In this document: in pieces, positions 26,031 to 38,800 of the stretch
Numbering within the stretch: the first letter of the stretch is position 1
How the letters are laid out: each line of letters begins with the position of its first letter
Assembly: GCA_000149265.1 (NCBI GenBank)
Contig: CH003412.1
Location: 1,711,724-1,775,723, forward strand
From: Ciona savignyi
Taxonomy: Eukaryota; Chordata; Ascidiacea; Phlebobranchia; Cionidae
Length of the DNA: 64,000 nt
Reading direction: 5' to 3'
The notes under the pieces: generated by a model
Told to the model about the DNA's origin: nothing
Database searches by the model: none
Seen by the model: only the letters and a program-made list of their open reading frames with translations
Made by a program: the position numbers and the translations under genes

Positions 26031-27011
26031 CGTAAAATAATATTTATTGTAGTAGTTTCAAGTTGTATAAATTTACCGCATGTGTTTACGGCTGCAATTC
26101 AGCACTGACAAAGGTTACGTTAAGATTTAGATTAAAAAAATAATTTGTTTGGATAAGCCGAGATTACATTTGTTAAAATAGTTTTTTTTTTTACTTTCGT
26201 TAAAATTTAATTTAAATACTACTTTCCAGTCCCTAAATAGCCCCGAACTTAAATGGGAAAACTTGCAGATGTTTTTACATTTTTGGGTGATTGGGTATGT
26301 CGATAAATCCGCTTGCGGGACTTACTCTAAATTTGCTGCAATCCAAAAACGGTTCAAGTTATTTAGATATGGGTCACCGAGAACTTTTTTGTTTGTATAG
26401 AAAGTCTCTATATTGACTTATATTGGTTTTAATAAAAAGAAGTTCTAAGTCGTTAGTTATAGTCGATAATAGTAAATGGAAATACTTCCATATACAGTAA
26501 TTACATAAACGCGAAAAAGATACAAACTTAATTAAGTTTAGTTGAAGCCGGGCGGTCGTAGGATTCAAAATAGTTACCATGGCGATTTTGACCGATATTA
26601 TTTATGACATTCTTCCAAAACTTTCATTGTTTTTTTCATATGACCTATATGCACCACCTATCCGAGTGGGCCTAATGTGTATTTTTATTATACAAGTACT
26701 TTTACACTTAATAACCAAAGTTATATTAAAGTTATATTTAAGGTCCTTACTTTATGAAAAATCAGTTTAAAATTGACCTTCACATGCACGCGATTTCCAA
26801 TTTTCATGTCAAATTCGCAGTCATAATTGGTGAGCCATACTCACTAATGCACCTACGTAGATTACATGACCACAGTACAAACAATGTCAAAATAAATGAC
26901 GACATAGCAAATTGATTTTCGAGAAATCATTAATCACGCGAAATTACAGACCAACACCTTTTCAAAGCAAATATTTTCTACATTTTCTTATCGGCGGAGG
27001 AATGTGGTTGC
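26031..27011. other. intergenic region upstream of the LRR gene
   Basis: AT-rich, no recognised coding sequence; it should contain the LRR gene promoter. Near its end is tttaatttgcag|gaaaggg with the AG at 27022-27023, a good acceptor 31 nt before the LRR start codon, suggesting trans-splicing or a 5' UTR intron. No TATA box was assigned. Confidence 0.4.
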
Positions 27012-27054
27012 TTTAATTTGCAGGAAAGGGTATATCACAACGGAAATAAGAATT

Positions 27055-30000
27055 ATGAACCGACCGTTCTTTGTCGTATCGGCCATTATTGTTTTGTCTT
27101 TGTTACATTTCAGCTGTACGACTAAAGTAGTGGATTATCGTCACTATTCAAGCAAAGGTACGTTGCATTTACTTACTATTATAACGATCTGTTTAATGAT
27201 CTTACTTGAATACAATACACAAAAATACTTTCGATACCACGACTGTGTGCAAGTGGTATCCTATAAATAATGTCTGTATCTGCACAATCTCGACAAAGAA
27301 AATGGCGTGCCCTGTAATCTAGTATTTTAGAGCTAACAAATACGTGCTGTGGTTTCAGATTTCACTTGTTCGGGGGTGTGTACTTGCAATGCAGGTAGGC
27401 GATCAGTCGATTGTTCAAATCAAGGTCTAGACGAAATTCCAGATGGTATTCCGAATGATGTTAAAATTTTTATTCTAAACGGAAACAAAATTGAAAGAAT
27501 CAGGAGTCAGGATCTAAAAGCAAAGACAAGACTAAGGGAACTTCACTTGAGTAACAACAAAATATCAGATATTTCACCGGACGGATTTAAAGATTTAGTC
27601 GACTTGGAAATATTGGATCTTAGTCGAAACAACCTTGGCTTCTTTCATAATGAGCTTCTTCGGGCATCGAATAGTTCCCTTGCAAGTTTAAATCTCAGCA
27701 ACAACCACATATCAAGTACGGAATCTCCTTTATTTTCGGTTACGATGGACAGATTGATTGAACTGGATTTAAGCACAAACGGGATGAACACTCTGAATGA
27801 TGGCTGGTTTCAAGGATTAGGAGGTCTAAAGGTTCTGAAACTTGGGCAAAATCTTGTAAACAGACTTAACAACACAGGGGCAACTTTGATTGGTTTATCA
27901 AATTTGCAAGAGCTTTATTTAGATACGAACTTCTTTTCTTATATTCCCGATGCATCCGCGTTTGCTTACGTACGAAATACCCTCCGGGTTTTGTCTTTTG
28001 CTTACAATCAACGAATATCTGATGTTAGTAAACTTGATTTGCCAGTCCTAACGGTATTGAACGTTTCATATTGCGCAATATCAAAATTTAGCGAAGATAT
28101 CAAAACTCCTAGTCTGATTACGTTTGACATGTCAGGCAACAAGTTGCAACAAATTCCTCCGTCAGTTTTTTACGACTTTCATCAACTACGAGATCTACAT
28201 ATATCGCAAAACAGCTTCGTTGTTTTACCTTATCAAACATTGTTTTTGGTCAGCGATAGCTTGGAAAACATGTACGCTGATTATTTGCCTTTGATAAGAA
28301 TATCTGGCGCCGCAGTTGACGCAAACAGAACTTTACTACACAACCTGCGGCACTTGTCACTGCAATATAATGGAATATCCCGCATTGAAAATGACTCTTT
28401 CTTTGCAAACATGCAGAAACTTGAAACACTGATGTTGACCTATTCAAGGCTTACAGAAATACCTTCGGTTTTTAGCAATTTAACAATCCTGAAAACGCTC
28501 ACATTTGATGGGAACTTAATCGAAAGGTATTTTTAACTTTAAATAAAATCAACTTCTAACAGTTTCTTTTATTAGTGTCACGGCACGCACGTTCCCCACT
28601 ATCCCTTCTCTCGTAGAACTGAATTTGAATGATCTGAGCGGGCTAAACAACATTGGTGATGAAGCGTTTGCTGGCATATCCGATAATTTGAAGAGACTAA
28701 CAATAAGAAATGGAAAATTATCCAGTGTGTCACCTCTGGCCTTCCGTAAAGTGCCAAGCTTAACAGAACTTGATCTTTCTTCGAACATGTTGGAATTGGC
28801 TTTTTCAGAATGGGCATTAGGTATGAACGCAACGACAATTAATTTAAATTAATTTTCCAATAACTATTACAGAAAAGTCCTTGACGAAATATCTCTTGAG
28901 TGGAAACCAATGGAGGTGCGATTGCAATATACTAGATTTTCGGTCCTGGTTGCTATCAGACGACTATGGGTCTATTAACTTAACTGATGATGTCATATGT
29001 CATTTTCCTCGTATGTTGCGCGGCAATGAGCTGATAAAACTGGACGAATCGATGCTCATGTGTGGGGAAACCGAGTGTCCAGATGTGTGTTTGTGCTTTC
29101 AAGACTGGTAAGTGTCAAACACAACACACTATCCGTGACACCTTTATTGTAATCTAATTAGACAATCATTTTATTTACGATGCAATGTATCAAAACCAGC
29201 TTTCGAAATGACCATAATGAAAGTACATATATACACTGGTGCCCGGTGTTCTAAATCATTTTGGTCTACCATTAAGTCATTTTTTTTAAATAACTATCTG
29301 TGCATCGTTCTAAGTCAACCGGCTTTTTATTTTTTTTTATAATTTATCAAATGCAAACGTTATTTCAAGGAATGGCGATCTTTCCGTTGATTGTAGCAAT
29401 GAAGGTCTTGCTGGTGTGCCATCTCTTCCGCCCTTGTCAGCAGTCGTCCAACTCTCAAACAATCCATTTCAAGAATTAAACGCCAAAGATTTTGTCAATA
29501 CGTCTACTATATCAAAGTTGATACTTGCGTCATGTTCACTTGAAGATATAGAGGTATGGTTAATGGACGGGTGATTCTCCCTTTTAAAAGTTTAAATACT
29601 GGCGTGCACGGCTGTTACAGCATTTCAGTGCATTTTTTCTATAAAAAATCAATTGTTCCGAACGTTATAGATTAACGCGTGTTTCGCTAAAAAAATGTAT
29701 TATATAATTTCAGAATTCAACATTTAGTCAACTGACGCAACTGACCGAACTTGATCTAAACACAAACAGACTTCCCTCTTTAAATAAGCTATGGTTTGAA
29801 CATCTGAAGAATTTGGAAAGCTTACGACTCGACCAGAACTCGCTAAAATATCTGGAGGCCAGCGTGTTCAAATCGTTGACCCGATTAAAGTTCTTAGACA
29901 TAAGCAAAAACATAATTGCGAGTGTTGATGCAAACGCCTTCCAGGGGTTAATGTCGTTAGAACGATTGTTGCTGAGTGAAAATCACATAACGACATTACC

Positions 30001-31627
30001 CGAAAACGTACTTTCTCCAGTATCGCTGCTAGAAATGTTCTACATTGCTGCGAACAAAATGTCTCGAATTCCGCCCAATCTGGTTAGAAATTTGACACAT
30101 CTTTCTGTGCTTGACATGGGTGGTAACCTTTTTCCTGTGCTAACCGGCCAGTTTTTACATTCGGGCAGTTTAGAATATTTGAAAATGGAAGGAGGACAAA
30201 TCGATACCGTTGAAGCAAACGCCTTTGAAAAACTTCCTAATCTACGCACAGTTCGTTTATCTGAAAATAAAATTAGTAACATCTCCGCAACCGCTTTCAG
30301 TACCGATGGATCAAGCTTATTGGCAACGTTAGATTTGAACCGAAACCAATTGAGCGAAGTTCCAGTTGCAGCACTGCGAAACCAAGCCCACTTGACGGCT
30401 GTATACTTAAGCAACAACCCGATCATTTCGTTGAATTTGCAGCAAAACGAGACGTGCGATTGCCCAAGCATCGAAACACTTCAATTCGCTTTTACGCCGA
30501 TTACAGAAATACCGGAAAATTCAATTTTCCAGTGCTTTCCAAACACGCGAACTGTGGTCATGAACGACTGTGAATTAATAGAAATTCCACTCAATCTCTT
30601 TCGGCACTTACCCAATTTGGAATCATTAAATCTCGACCGAAATCCGATTGATTATATACATGAAGGATCATTTACACAACGTAATGTACTAAAGGATTTG
30701 AGCCTACGTTTCAGTCATTTGAAGCAGGTATCCAAATTTGATAGAATGTTTTGAAATATTTTCTCAAGATAGCATCATTATACCAAGCACATATTATGTA
30801 CATATGCATTATCACGACATAGGCAGGTATGATAATCACATTATATTGCATTTTGTCAATATTTGCTAAACTGTGTAAACAAAATGCACAAATAAACTAG
30901 AAAGCACGAAAGTAATAGTAAGCGAACTCGAATACAAAACCGTAATTGGTATCCACGCGCTACTGTCACTTACAAACTAAGATAAATATATTTCAGATCT
31001 CCAACAACGGGTTTTCAAGGTTGACCGAATTGAAAGAACTTCGTCTATCACAGGGTGTCCTTGAACACGTATCGCCATCTGCTTTCGTCAATTTAACAAA
31101 TCTTGAAGTTCTTGATATTTCGGATAACCGTTTAACCCTTCCGGAATCCGAATGGTTTGCTTCTGCTGACGCAGACAAATTAGTTTCTGTTGCACTGTAT
31201 GGAAACCCATGGCTTTGTAATTGCTCTGTATACCCGTACAAAGAATGGCTGTTAAATGACGCTGATAGTTTGAATCCGTACTCTCTTGAAATTTTTTGTA
31301 AAGACCCAATACTTTATAAAGGTAGAAAATTCATTTTTTATTTGTGCTTATTTTCACAGAATCGCGTGTATTTCAGGCATGTCTATTAAAGAAATCGATT
31401 TGGGACAATGTGCAAATACGATGACATCCACAGCTGATGCACCTATAACTAATACAATCTGGTCAACCACAGCTGATACACTTGTAACTGATACAATCTG
31501 GTCAACGACAGCTGATGCACTTATAACTGATACAATCCGTTCAACCACAGCAGGGGCACTTAGGGCCATTTTGGATTTTATACTTTTACTATTTAGTTGC
31601 ATTCTTTGTTGCGTATTGTGTTTGTAA
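27055..31627 (+). CDS. Secreted/surface protein with two LRR modules, Thr-rich stalk and hydrophobic C-terminus
   Basis: Eight exons: 27055-27157, 27359-28526, 28576-28820, 28873-29107, 29370-29553, 29714-30727, 30997-31321, 31377-31627 (3525 nt, 1174 residues). Signal peptide MNRPFFVVSAIIVLSLLHFS. Module 1 has an LRRNT cap (CSGVCTCNAGRRSVDC), many LRRs of the LxxLxLxxN type and an LRRCT cap (NQWRCDCNILDFRSWL). Module 2 repeats the plan: CPDVCLCF...VDCSNEGL, LRRs, then NPWLCNCSVYPYKEWLL to a final LGQC. An extra Cys pair (TCDCPS) interrupts the second LRR array. Next come three and a half 13-residue Thr-rich repeats, then an uncharged segment (ILDFILLLFSCILCCVLCL) ending the chain with no cytoplasmic tail, which suggests a GPI signal or tail anchor. 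No TIR, Ig or kinase domain is present, so it is not a Toll or Trk type. Function unknown; recognition or adhesion is inferred. Confidence 0.88.
31424..31561 (+). repeat. 39-bp coding minisatellite (stalk of the LRR protein)
   Basis: Units run 31424-31462, 31463-31501, 31502-31540 and a partial fourth from 31541. Each codes for a variant of STTADALITDTIW. The 39-bp period keeps frame, so unit number can change without breaking the gene. Thr density suggests an O-glycosylated spacer between the last LRRCT and the membrane anchor. Confidence 0.85.
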
Positions 31628-31678
31628 TCTGATTTTGATGTTATATAAGAGTGTGCTTCATTTTTCAATCATATGTAA

Positions 31679-31684
31679 AATAAA
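31679..31684 (+). terminator. poly(A) signal of the LRR gene
   Basis: AATAAA lies 52 nt after the LRR stop codon (TAA 31625-31627), the expected position for a short 3' UTR. Confidence 0.65.
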
Positions 31685-32857
31685 GCTTTGATCTTTACTA
31701 TCGACCGCGTGGTATAACATTGGGAAGCTAACCATGAGTTGGCAGCTACTTCTTGATTTAACCTTACTTTGTATAGCTCTGTATAATTTGCCATATTGCT
31801 ATTAAAATTTAAGCGATAATCAGTAATGGTGGGTAAATCGCGTCGTGTGGCGACTCGACTACCTGACGAGCATTCACCCTGCTTAAATAGTAGCCACTAA
31901 CACAATGCTTCCGTCTAATACTTTTGGTTTTAGCATTTACATTAAATTTCTCCATTTTTTTTATTAATTCTGTTAGTTATGGTGTCCCCGTTGAGTTTCT
32001 TTCTTTTAAAATATACGGTATATACTGGGTTATGCAGGCAACAATTTAATTGTTCTGACACAACTGTTTTTACTTTTCACAAGCAGGGAACAACTTGTTA
32101 CATCTCTGACATTACTGTTATAACTGCTGCATTCTGAAAATTTATCAATAAAACGATTAAATAAGCATTTAATTACTTTGTTAAGGATAAGATAGTCATG
32201 TTTTTCCCCGCGAATTTAAAAACGCAAGAGGGTTTCAAGCTTACCGTCGGGTTAAGAAAGCCACTGCAGTGTATTGTGTATGACTGGGACGTTCCTTCAA
32301 TTTTGGTAAAACCCATTAATCCAGTGGCCTAAACCAATTAAGTTTCGTTAACTGTGTTGTCCAAAGACACAGCCGATTAGCTAGTAACCAATTTCGAAGA
32401 TGCAACCATACGGATGAAAACGGCGCACTAATCACCCAATCTACTTCGTCGGACCCCTGATCTAGTGGTTTAATAGGTAAAACAATAACGACGTTTTATT
32501 CGACTACAACACTCTACCATGGATCCTTTAAACTAAGGTTTGCAATAGTTTACTTCACTTTTCACTTTTTTAGACTTACGGAATTCAAAATAAATATATC
32601 CTTTCCTAATTAAAAAAAATGCCTATGTTATATGTCATTAATTCTTTTCGGTTTAGGGAATTCCCCTGTATTTGTTTTCATTTTGGAGAAAGTTGTTTCT
32701 TTAAAGTTGATTGGTTGTTACGTTAAGTTTCATTTTCTATTTTATGAATCATTATTGAAATCCGTTTTCCATAATAACGCATTAAGACATCCGACATAAT
32801 TAGAGGTTGTTAAGTTAAACATTAATAATCGGGTTCATTACTTTAAGTTACTTAAAG
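31685..32857. other. intergenic region between LRR gene and ANKS6
   Basis: About 1.2 kb containing the SINE at 32186-32453 and otherwise AT-rich non-coding sequence. It should include the ANKS6 promoter. An AG directly precedes the ANKS6 start codon (cttaaag|ATGG) but lacks a clear pyrimidine tract. Confidence 0.4.
32186..32453 (-). repeat. tRNA-derived SINE, family A, diverged near full-length copy
   Basis: In reverse orientation it carries the 3' block (gataagatagtcatgttttt), the gttccttcaatt and aacccattaatccagtgg blocks and the eroded tRNA head (gattagctagtaaccaattt, then the gatgcaacc region). It is the most diverged of the long copies. Confidence 0.65.
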
Positions 32858-35800
32858 ATGGAAATGGACAACTCATCAATAACTGTTCCTCAAAGTATAC
32901 GTTCACTGTTGAAAGCTGTTGAAGATGGAGAGCCTAACAAAGTAAGTATGCCCAACTACTCAATTGTATTCTATAGTTTAAACTTTAAAGCAAGACCGGA
33001 AAATGGTACCAGTCGCCCAGTATGGAAAGTACGGCAGCTGCACACTCGAGTTTTTTTTTCCTTGCGTCTTTGCACACTTGGGTAATTTCACACACGCTCG
33101 CAAGCTGGCAGTATAAGCATCGTATAATTTCCAACAAACCTGTAAACCTACCTCTGGTCCTCGTGTAATTTACTGTCAGTACGTTTTTTGTTACTTAGAT
33201 GGATATGCTATCTGATGGATACGATAGATTTAGGATAAAATAATATGTTTGTTTAAGATTTTTACATAATAGTAATTAAAAAGGAGATTGTATGCACACT
33301 TGAAGTGTGCACTCTTGGACGTTTGTACCTTAAATATTTGATGCGTGNNNNNNNNNNNNNNNNNNNNNNNNNNNNNNNNNNNNNNNNNNNNNNNNNNNNN
33401 NNNNNNNNNNNNNNNNNNNNNNNNNNNNNNNNNNNNNNNNNNNNNNNNNNNNNNNNNNNNNNNNNNNNNNNNNNNNNNNNNNNNNNNNNNNNNNNNNNNN
33501 NNNNNNNNNNNNNNNNNNNNNNNNNNNNNNNNNNNNNNNNNNNNNNNNNNNNNNNNNNNNNNNNNNNNNNNNNNNNNNNNNNNNNNNNNNNNNNNNNNNN
33601 NNNNNNNNNNNNNNNNNNNNNNNNNNNNNNNNNNNNNNNNNNNNNNNNNNNNNNNNNNNNNNNNNNNNNNNNNNNNNNNTAAATACTACAGGATCGCTTG
33701 GACCGCTCGGATCGCATGGAGCGCTTGAATCGCTTGGAGCGCTTGGATCGCTTACTATGCTTCGTAATTACAAAAGCCAAGATATTAATGTTAGGGTTGG
33801 GGTTAAAGTTAGTTGTAGGGTTGAGATTAGTGTTTAAGACAGGGTTAGAATTACTTTTCGTAGCAATCTAAGTGATCCAAGCGATCCTGTAGTATTTAGA
33901 GGCACTCGATCTTTGCCAATATGAAACCTTATTAGCTATTAGAAAGTTTGTTTTCTGTGTGTAATATTTTATTGTTTTTAGCTACATTATTTTATGCCAG
34001 GTTGACAAAGTTAGATCATAGTAAAGTTAAAAATTTGTTTTTAAAAATTGTGGTGAAAGAGTAGACTGCATGACACGCCAGATATAATAGTCATATTATA
34101 CGAATTTTCTAAGAGAAGTGGGAAAAATACCAGTATGGCAATAGTCCAGTTTGTATGACAGATGTTGAGTTAATTCTGCTGCACGACCACAGTTATGTGT
34201 ACATTCATGCTTATACCATGTTTTTGGATTATTTTTTTTAATTTACACCCTCTTATTGTACAAACTAGTCTAAGGGTTCAAGCTCTGTTGTGTGTGCCGT
34301 TTTGGATACCAAACATTAGTTACCAAGGTATCCAGCATGAGATGCCAATGCTGTACTGTTAGAGTGCCATAATGATATTTTGTAGATCACTTGCAGAAAA
34401 CTTTGACTAAATTGCCCATCAATCAATACACTGCATAGCCGGTTAGACTATTTGCGTTTGGTCCTAAAATTATTAAAAATAACCTGCCAATAACTTGTGG
34501 ACAATGTAATTAGCGGTTGTATCCTAAACCTAGTGGATTAATTAGTTAAACAAAAACAGTACAAATTCCAACATTAAACAGGAATTTCCCATCTTTCTTT
34601 TACCTACCTTGTTACAGGCTACATGTCTAATATTAAATATTTTCAGTTCTAAACATCTTTTTAATACCAAAGTTTATTTTGTTTATTAATTATCGATGTT
34701 TGTTACAAAATCATACCATATCTTTCTTGATAACAGATAATCAAATTAAAATTTCCCTATCGAGTGCACAATATTACCGATATATATTATAAAATATATT
34801 GTAATAAAGTAGAACATTTCAATACACCCGCACATACCATGTGATACAAACCACTATCCCAGGTACAGCATATATTGGAACAGAATACTGGGATATCTGT
34901 TGAGACAACAGATGCGGATGGAAACAGTCTTCTCCATATTGCCGCTGCCAATGGGCATGAAGAAGTTGTAAGAATTTTATCAATAAAAGGTTGGAAGGAT
35001 TTTGGTGCATTTATTAAGTCTCTAAGTTTGCAAACCAAGCTCTGTTGGTAACCTGTTTGGTTAACAGCACTTTATAAATGTTTGGATTCAACTTTTTAGA
35101 CTTGCAGCTGCTGAAGAAATAAGTTTTTAGATATTTGATTATATTGATTATGTATTTTATCTATTTGTTAGAAACTTAAATAATCAGCAGTATTAACCAA
35201 CTTTTAGTTTGCGTCACCAAAAATCAGCATTACAAGGTTTCTGTTGGTTTTGCTAAGCAAATATTTCGTATTGTCTTTAATATGACAACTTTATTGAAAC
35301 AGAATTGAAGGTACAAGTGCAAGTTAATTATGCAACAAAGTGTTTAATTCATAGCCTATATACTTCTTGATATAGAGCAAAAAAGCAGTATGTCTTTAGG
35401 TTGTGGTGTGTAATCATAAAATATGATGTGATCGGATTATAAGGGAAAAGGGAGACTTTTAAACCATGTGTCTTGTATGTCTGTACCATATGAAAAATCA
35501 TAGTAATACCCAATTTTAAGATGTCTATATTGATATGTCATAGGACAAATATAAAGAGTTTACCTCAACCCAGGTGCATCACTAGATCGTCCGAATTCAT
35601 TTAGTTGGACACCACTGATGCAGGCAGCTCGATATGGCCATGAGAATGTTGCTCTTTACCTCATGAATAAGAAAGCAAAAATTAATGTCACAACGGCCAT
35701 GGGAATTACAGCCTTGACACTGGCAACTTATGGAGGCCATACTAAGGTACCCGGTAGTGAGTCTGAGAATGGACTGGTTTAGTTTAAGACTTTTGGTCAT

Positions 35801-38800
35801 ACTAGTCCCATTGAGTTATGGTCAATTTGCATTTAAAAATATCAAAGGTGGTTTAGATCTGTATTGTGCGGAGTAGTCCAAATAATATACTGGTATATAA
35901 ATATTTTGTAAAAACTACCCTAATTGTAGGTAGTGCTATTGTTTAAAATGTATAGGCATTTTTTCATTAGATTTTGTAGATTTACCTTTATCTCCACACA
36001 TAAACCATTTAAATTCATGTCAATTTTAGTTAATCGAGCTATTCATGAATCATGATGTCCTTGTTGATGATTCCGAGTCCGTTCCATACTTTGCCTCACC
36101 ACTAGCTGTCGCCACAATGCAAGGTCGTGACGATAATCTACGACGATTGTTGAAGAAGGGAATCCCACCCGACCAGTGCTTTAAGTTCACTAACTGGACC
36201 CCCTTGATGATAGCAGCACTTACTGGTAGGTTTCACATGAAAAGTTGTCCATAAAATTATGTGTCTTTATCAGATAGTCTGTCAACTGTTAAAATGACAA
36301 TGTTAATACTTAAGTTAAATTAGTGTTTGTTTAATATAGAATTTATATATTTGATCAGAATTGTAAAAACACTAACACAATCACTATCATACTTTACCAG
36401 GTCAGCTTCCCATGGCAAGGCTTCTGGTCGGCAAAGGCGCAAATCCAAACTTTAAAAACATTCAGGGCAAAACCGCACTGGAGATAGCAACAGATTGTGA
36501 GATGAAGGAGGTGCGTGGCTATCTGGATCATAAAACCACAGACAAACCAGCAAGAGGTACGTGACTGTGTTTTACATTTTATTCAGTCTAACTCCTGTTT
36601 ATGCTGACAGAATTTAGTAACCATGGTCCTTTTTTTAACACATACTCCGCAATTTATATGGATTGTTTTTTGCATATATTCAGTTTTAATCACCCAATCA
36701 CTAATTTTATTCCCACAACAGTAAGTACCAGACAGCCCAATCAAAATAGGGGGTATAAGACTGAAATGTATTGTTAGGCACCTGTGGCTGAACTTATTCC
36801 TGTGGAATAATTTATATAAGGCCAACTACAATACACTAAATCAATATTGTGATATATTGTAATCACACTTTGTATGCTTTCAGTGTCGGAAAGTGGGGAA
36901 AGCATAATTGCTGCTGTGAAAAAAGGTAAGTGACACTGGCATCTCCATCACTTTATTTCATGTTGATCATATTGCAAATTTCTGTTCCACCCAGAACTCT
37001 TATACATATCCCAATATTGACATATATAATTGAGTCGCTGTTGTCCTGTTAGCAGTCAATTTTTACAGTTTTCCTTCAATGGATAATTTAAGTTTTGCAA
37101 CCTAATATTTACATAATATTACAGTGTCTGATGCGCATATTGAAATCGCTAATGCTATTGCATTTAGCTCATTTATTAACAAGTTGTCAATACTTGTACT
37201 TAAAAATTGTTTTGGTAATTTCTTTTTCCCAAAGGTTTCAAAATTCCTTTAAATTCCTGATTGTACAATAAGTGTGGAGTCCAAACTGATTCGGATACAG
37301 ACATTTCTAACCTCATTCTAATCAAACGGCAACCATACTCAACCACCAAATAATCAATTTTCGATGGCATATTTATGAAATTGTTCTAATATTTTTAATT
37401 AGAGCTTGAGCTGGTATAAATAAAAGTCAATATTATTCCATCCTAAACAACAGTGGTCACGGCCATGACTGGTGCTTTCCTAACATTTTACATGCTTTCT
37501 ATACACCATGGCACAGGCAACTACCACAAAGTGCTTAGTTTACTGGAAGAGGATGGGAGCAGGGCAAACAAAGCTGCATCTGACGGGGCCACCCCCCTGA
37601 TGTTTGCCTCCATTGCCGGACAGCTCAGTCTTATCAAGTTGTTGCTTGACTACAGCGCAGACATTAATGCGAGGGATTACGAAAATGGATGGACTGCTTT
37701 GATGCAAGCTACATATTACGGGTAATGTGTATGATTATTTTGCATGTGGACATTTATCTGGTGTAAAAACTAGATGTAAACTTAGGGCTACCAGAGCTAG
37801 TTGCACCCTTGCCCTTCTAATTACATCACTGGCTCTACTATTATGAACTTAAAACTACATCAAATTAGTTTTTAATGCACATGTCAACATGTATATTTTA
37901 CCATAATGATGCGTTTTTGAACACATGTCAAAATAACAGGATTTAGTGCTTTGTGCTTATTACATTTAATAAATTTTTAATCTATTTACCAAAGCAATAT
38001 TGATATCAATGATTTAATTTTAGCTTGCATGGATATGGTAAGTAATCAACCATTTGTGCATTAAAATTAGAAATTAATCAGTTTTTAAAATAAGATATTA
38101 CTCAGTTGATAATGAAAAACCTGTTTTGATAATTCATTATTCAAAGTGCATGAGAATATATTATTAATCATATTACTGAGTCTCTAAGCTGCAATTTTAA
38201 GTGTATTGTGTATTTTCAGTGAAACACAGGCAGCCATATATTTGATACGTCGTGGTGCAAATGTAAGAATACCAGCTCACAATGGGGTCACAGCGTTTGA
38301 TATGGCCATGCTAATCAGTAAGTTCAATATCACACTATTGTGGAAACGATTTTAATTGGATAAAACTGCAGCTTAATGCGCTAAAATTCACATTATTTAT
38401 ACAAAAACAATTACTACGATTATCAGTAACATCAAAATTACACTTGTTTTATTATATACACCTAGTGGACTTTTAAAATCACTTACACCGCAAAACCTCT
38501 GCTACACTTGTTGCTTTTTGCACTGTATTCTCACACAAATTAATGTCAACTTAGGCTCATTTTAGGACGTCGAAATCGACCTCACAACTGCTGCAAATGC
38601 GCTTTATCTTTCTATATCGACTGCCACAGTTTACATTGTACATTGTAGACTTGAACGACACCACCTTGTTCCGACTTCTTGCTGAGAAAGTGATGCAGAG
38701 CAACAACAGGGAAGAGAGTGGTGGGGAACCAATCCAACTCACCAAAGCTTGGCAGAGCACAGGATCTGGTTCCCTTCTAGCTGATGCCAAGTCACAATCT

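Noticed and set aside
30040-30471. 143-codon frame antisense to the LRR gene
   Set aside because: Shadow of a clearly coding exon on the other strand.
33262-33780. Open frames on both strands across the N run
   Set aside because: They consist mainly of unknown bases; the remaining codons are the 9-bp minisatellite.
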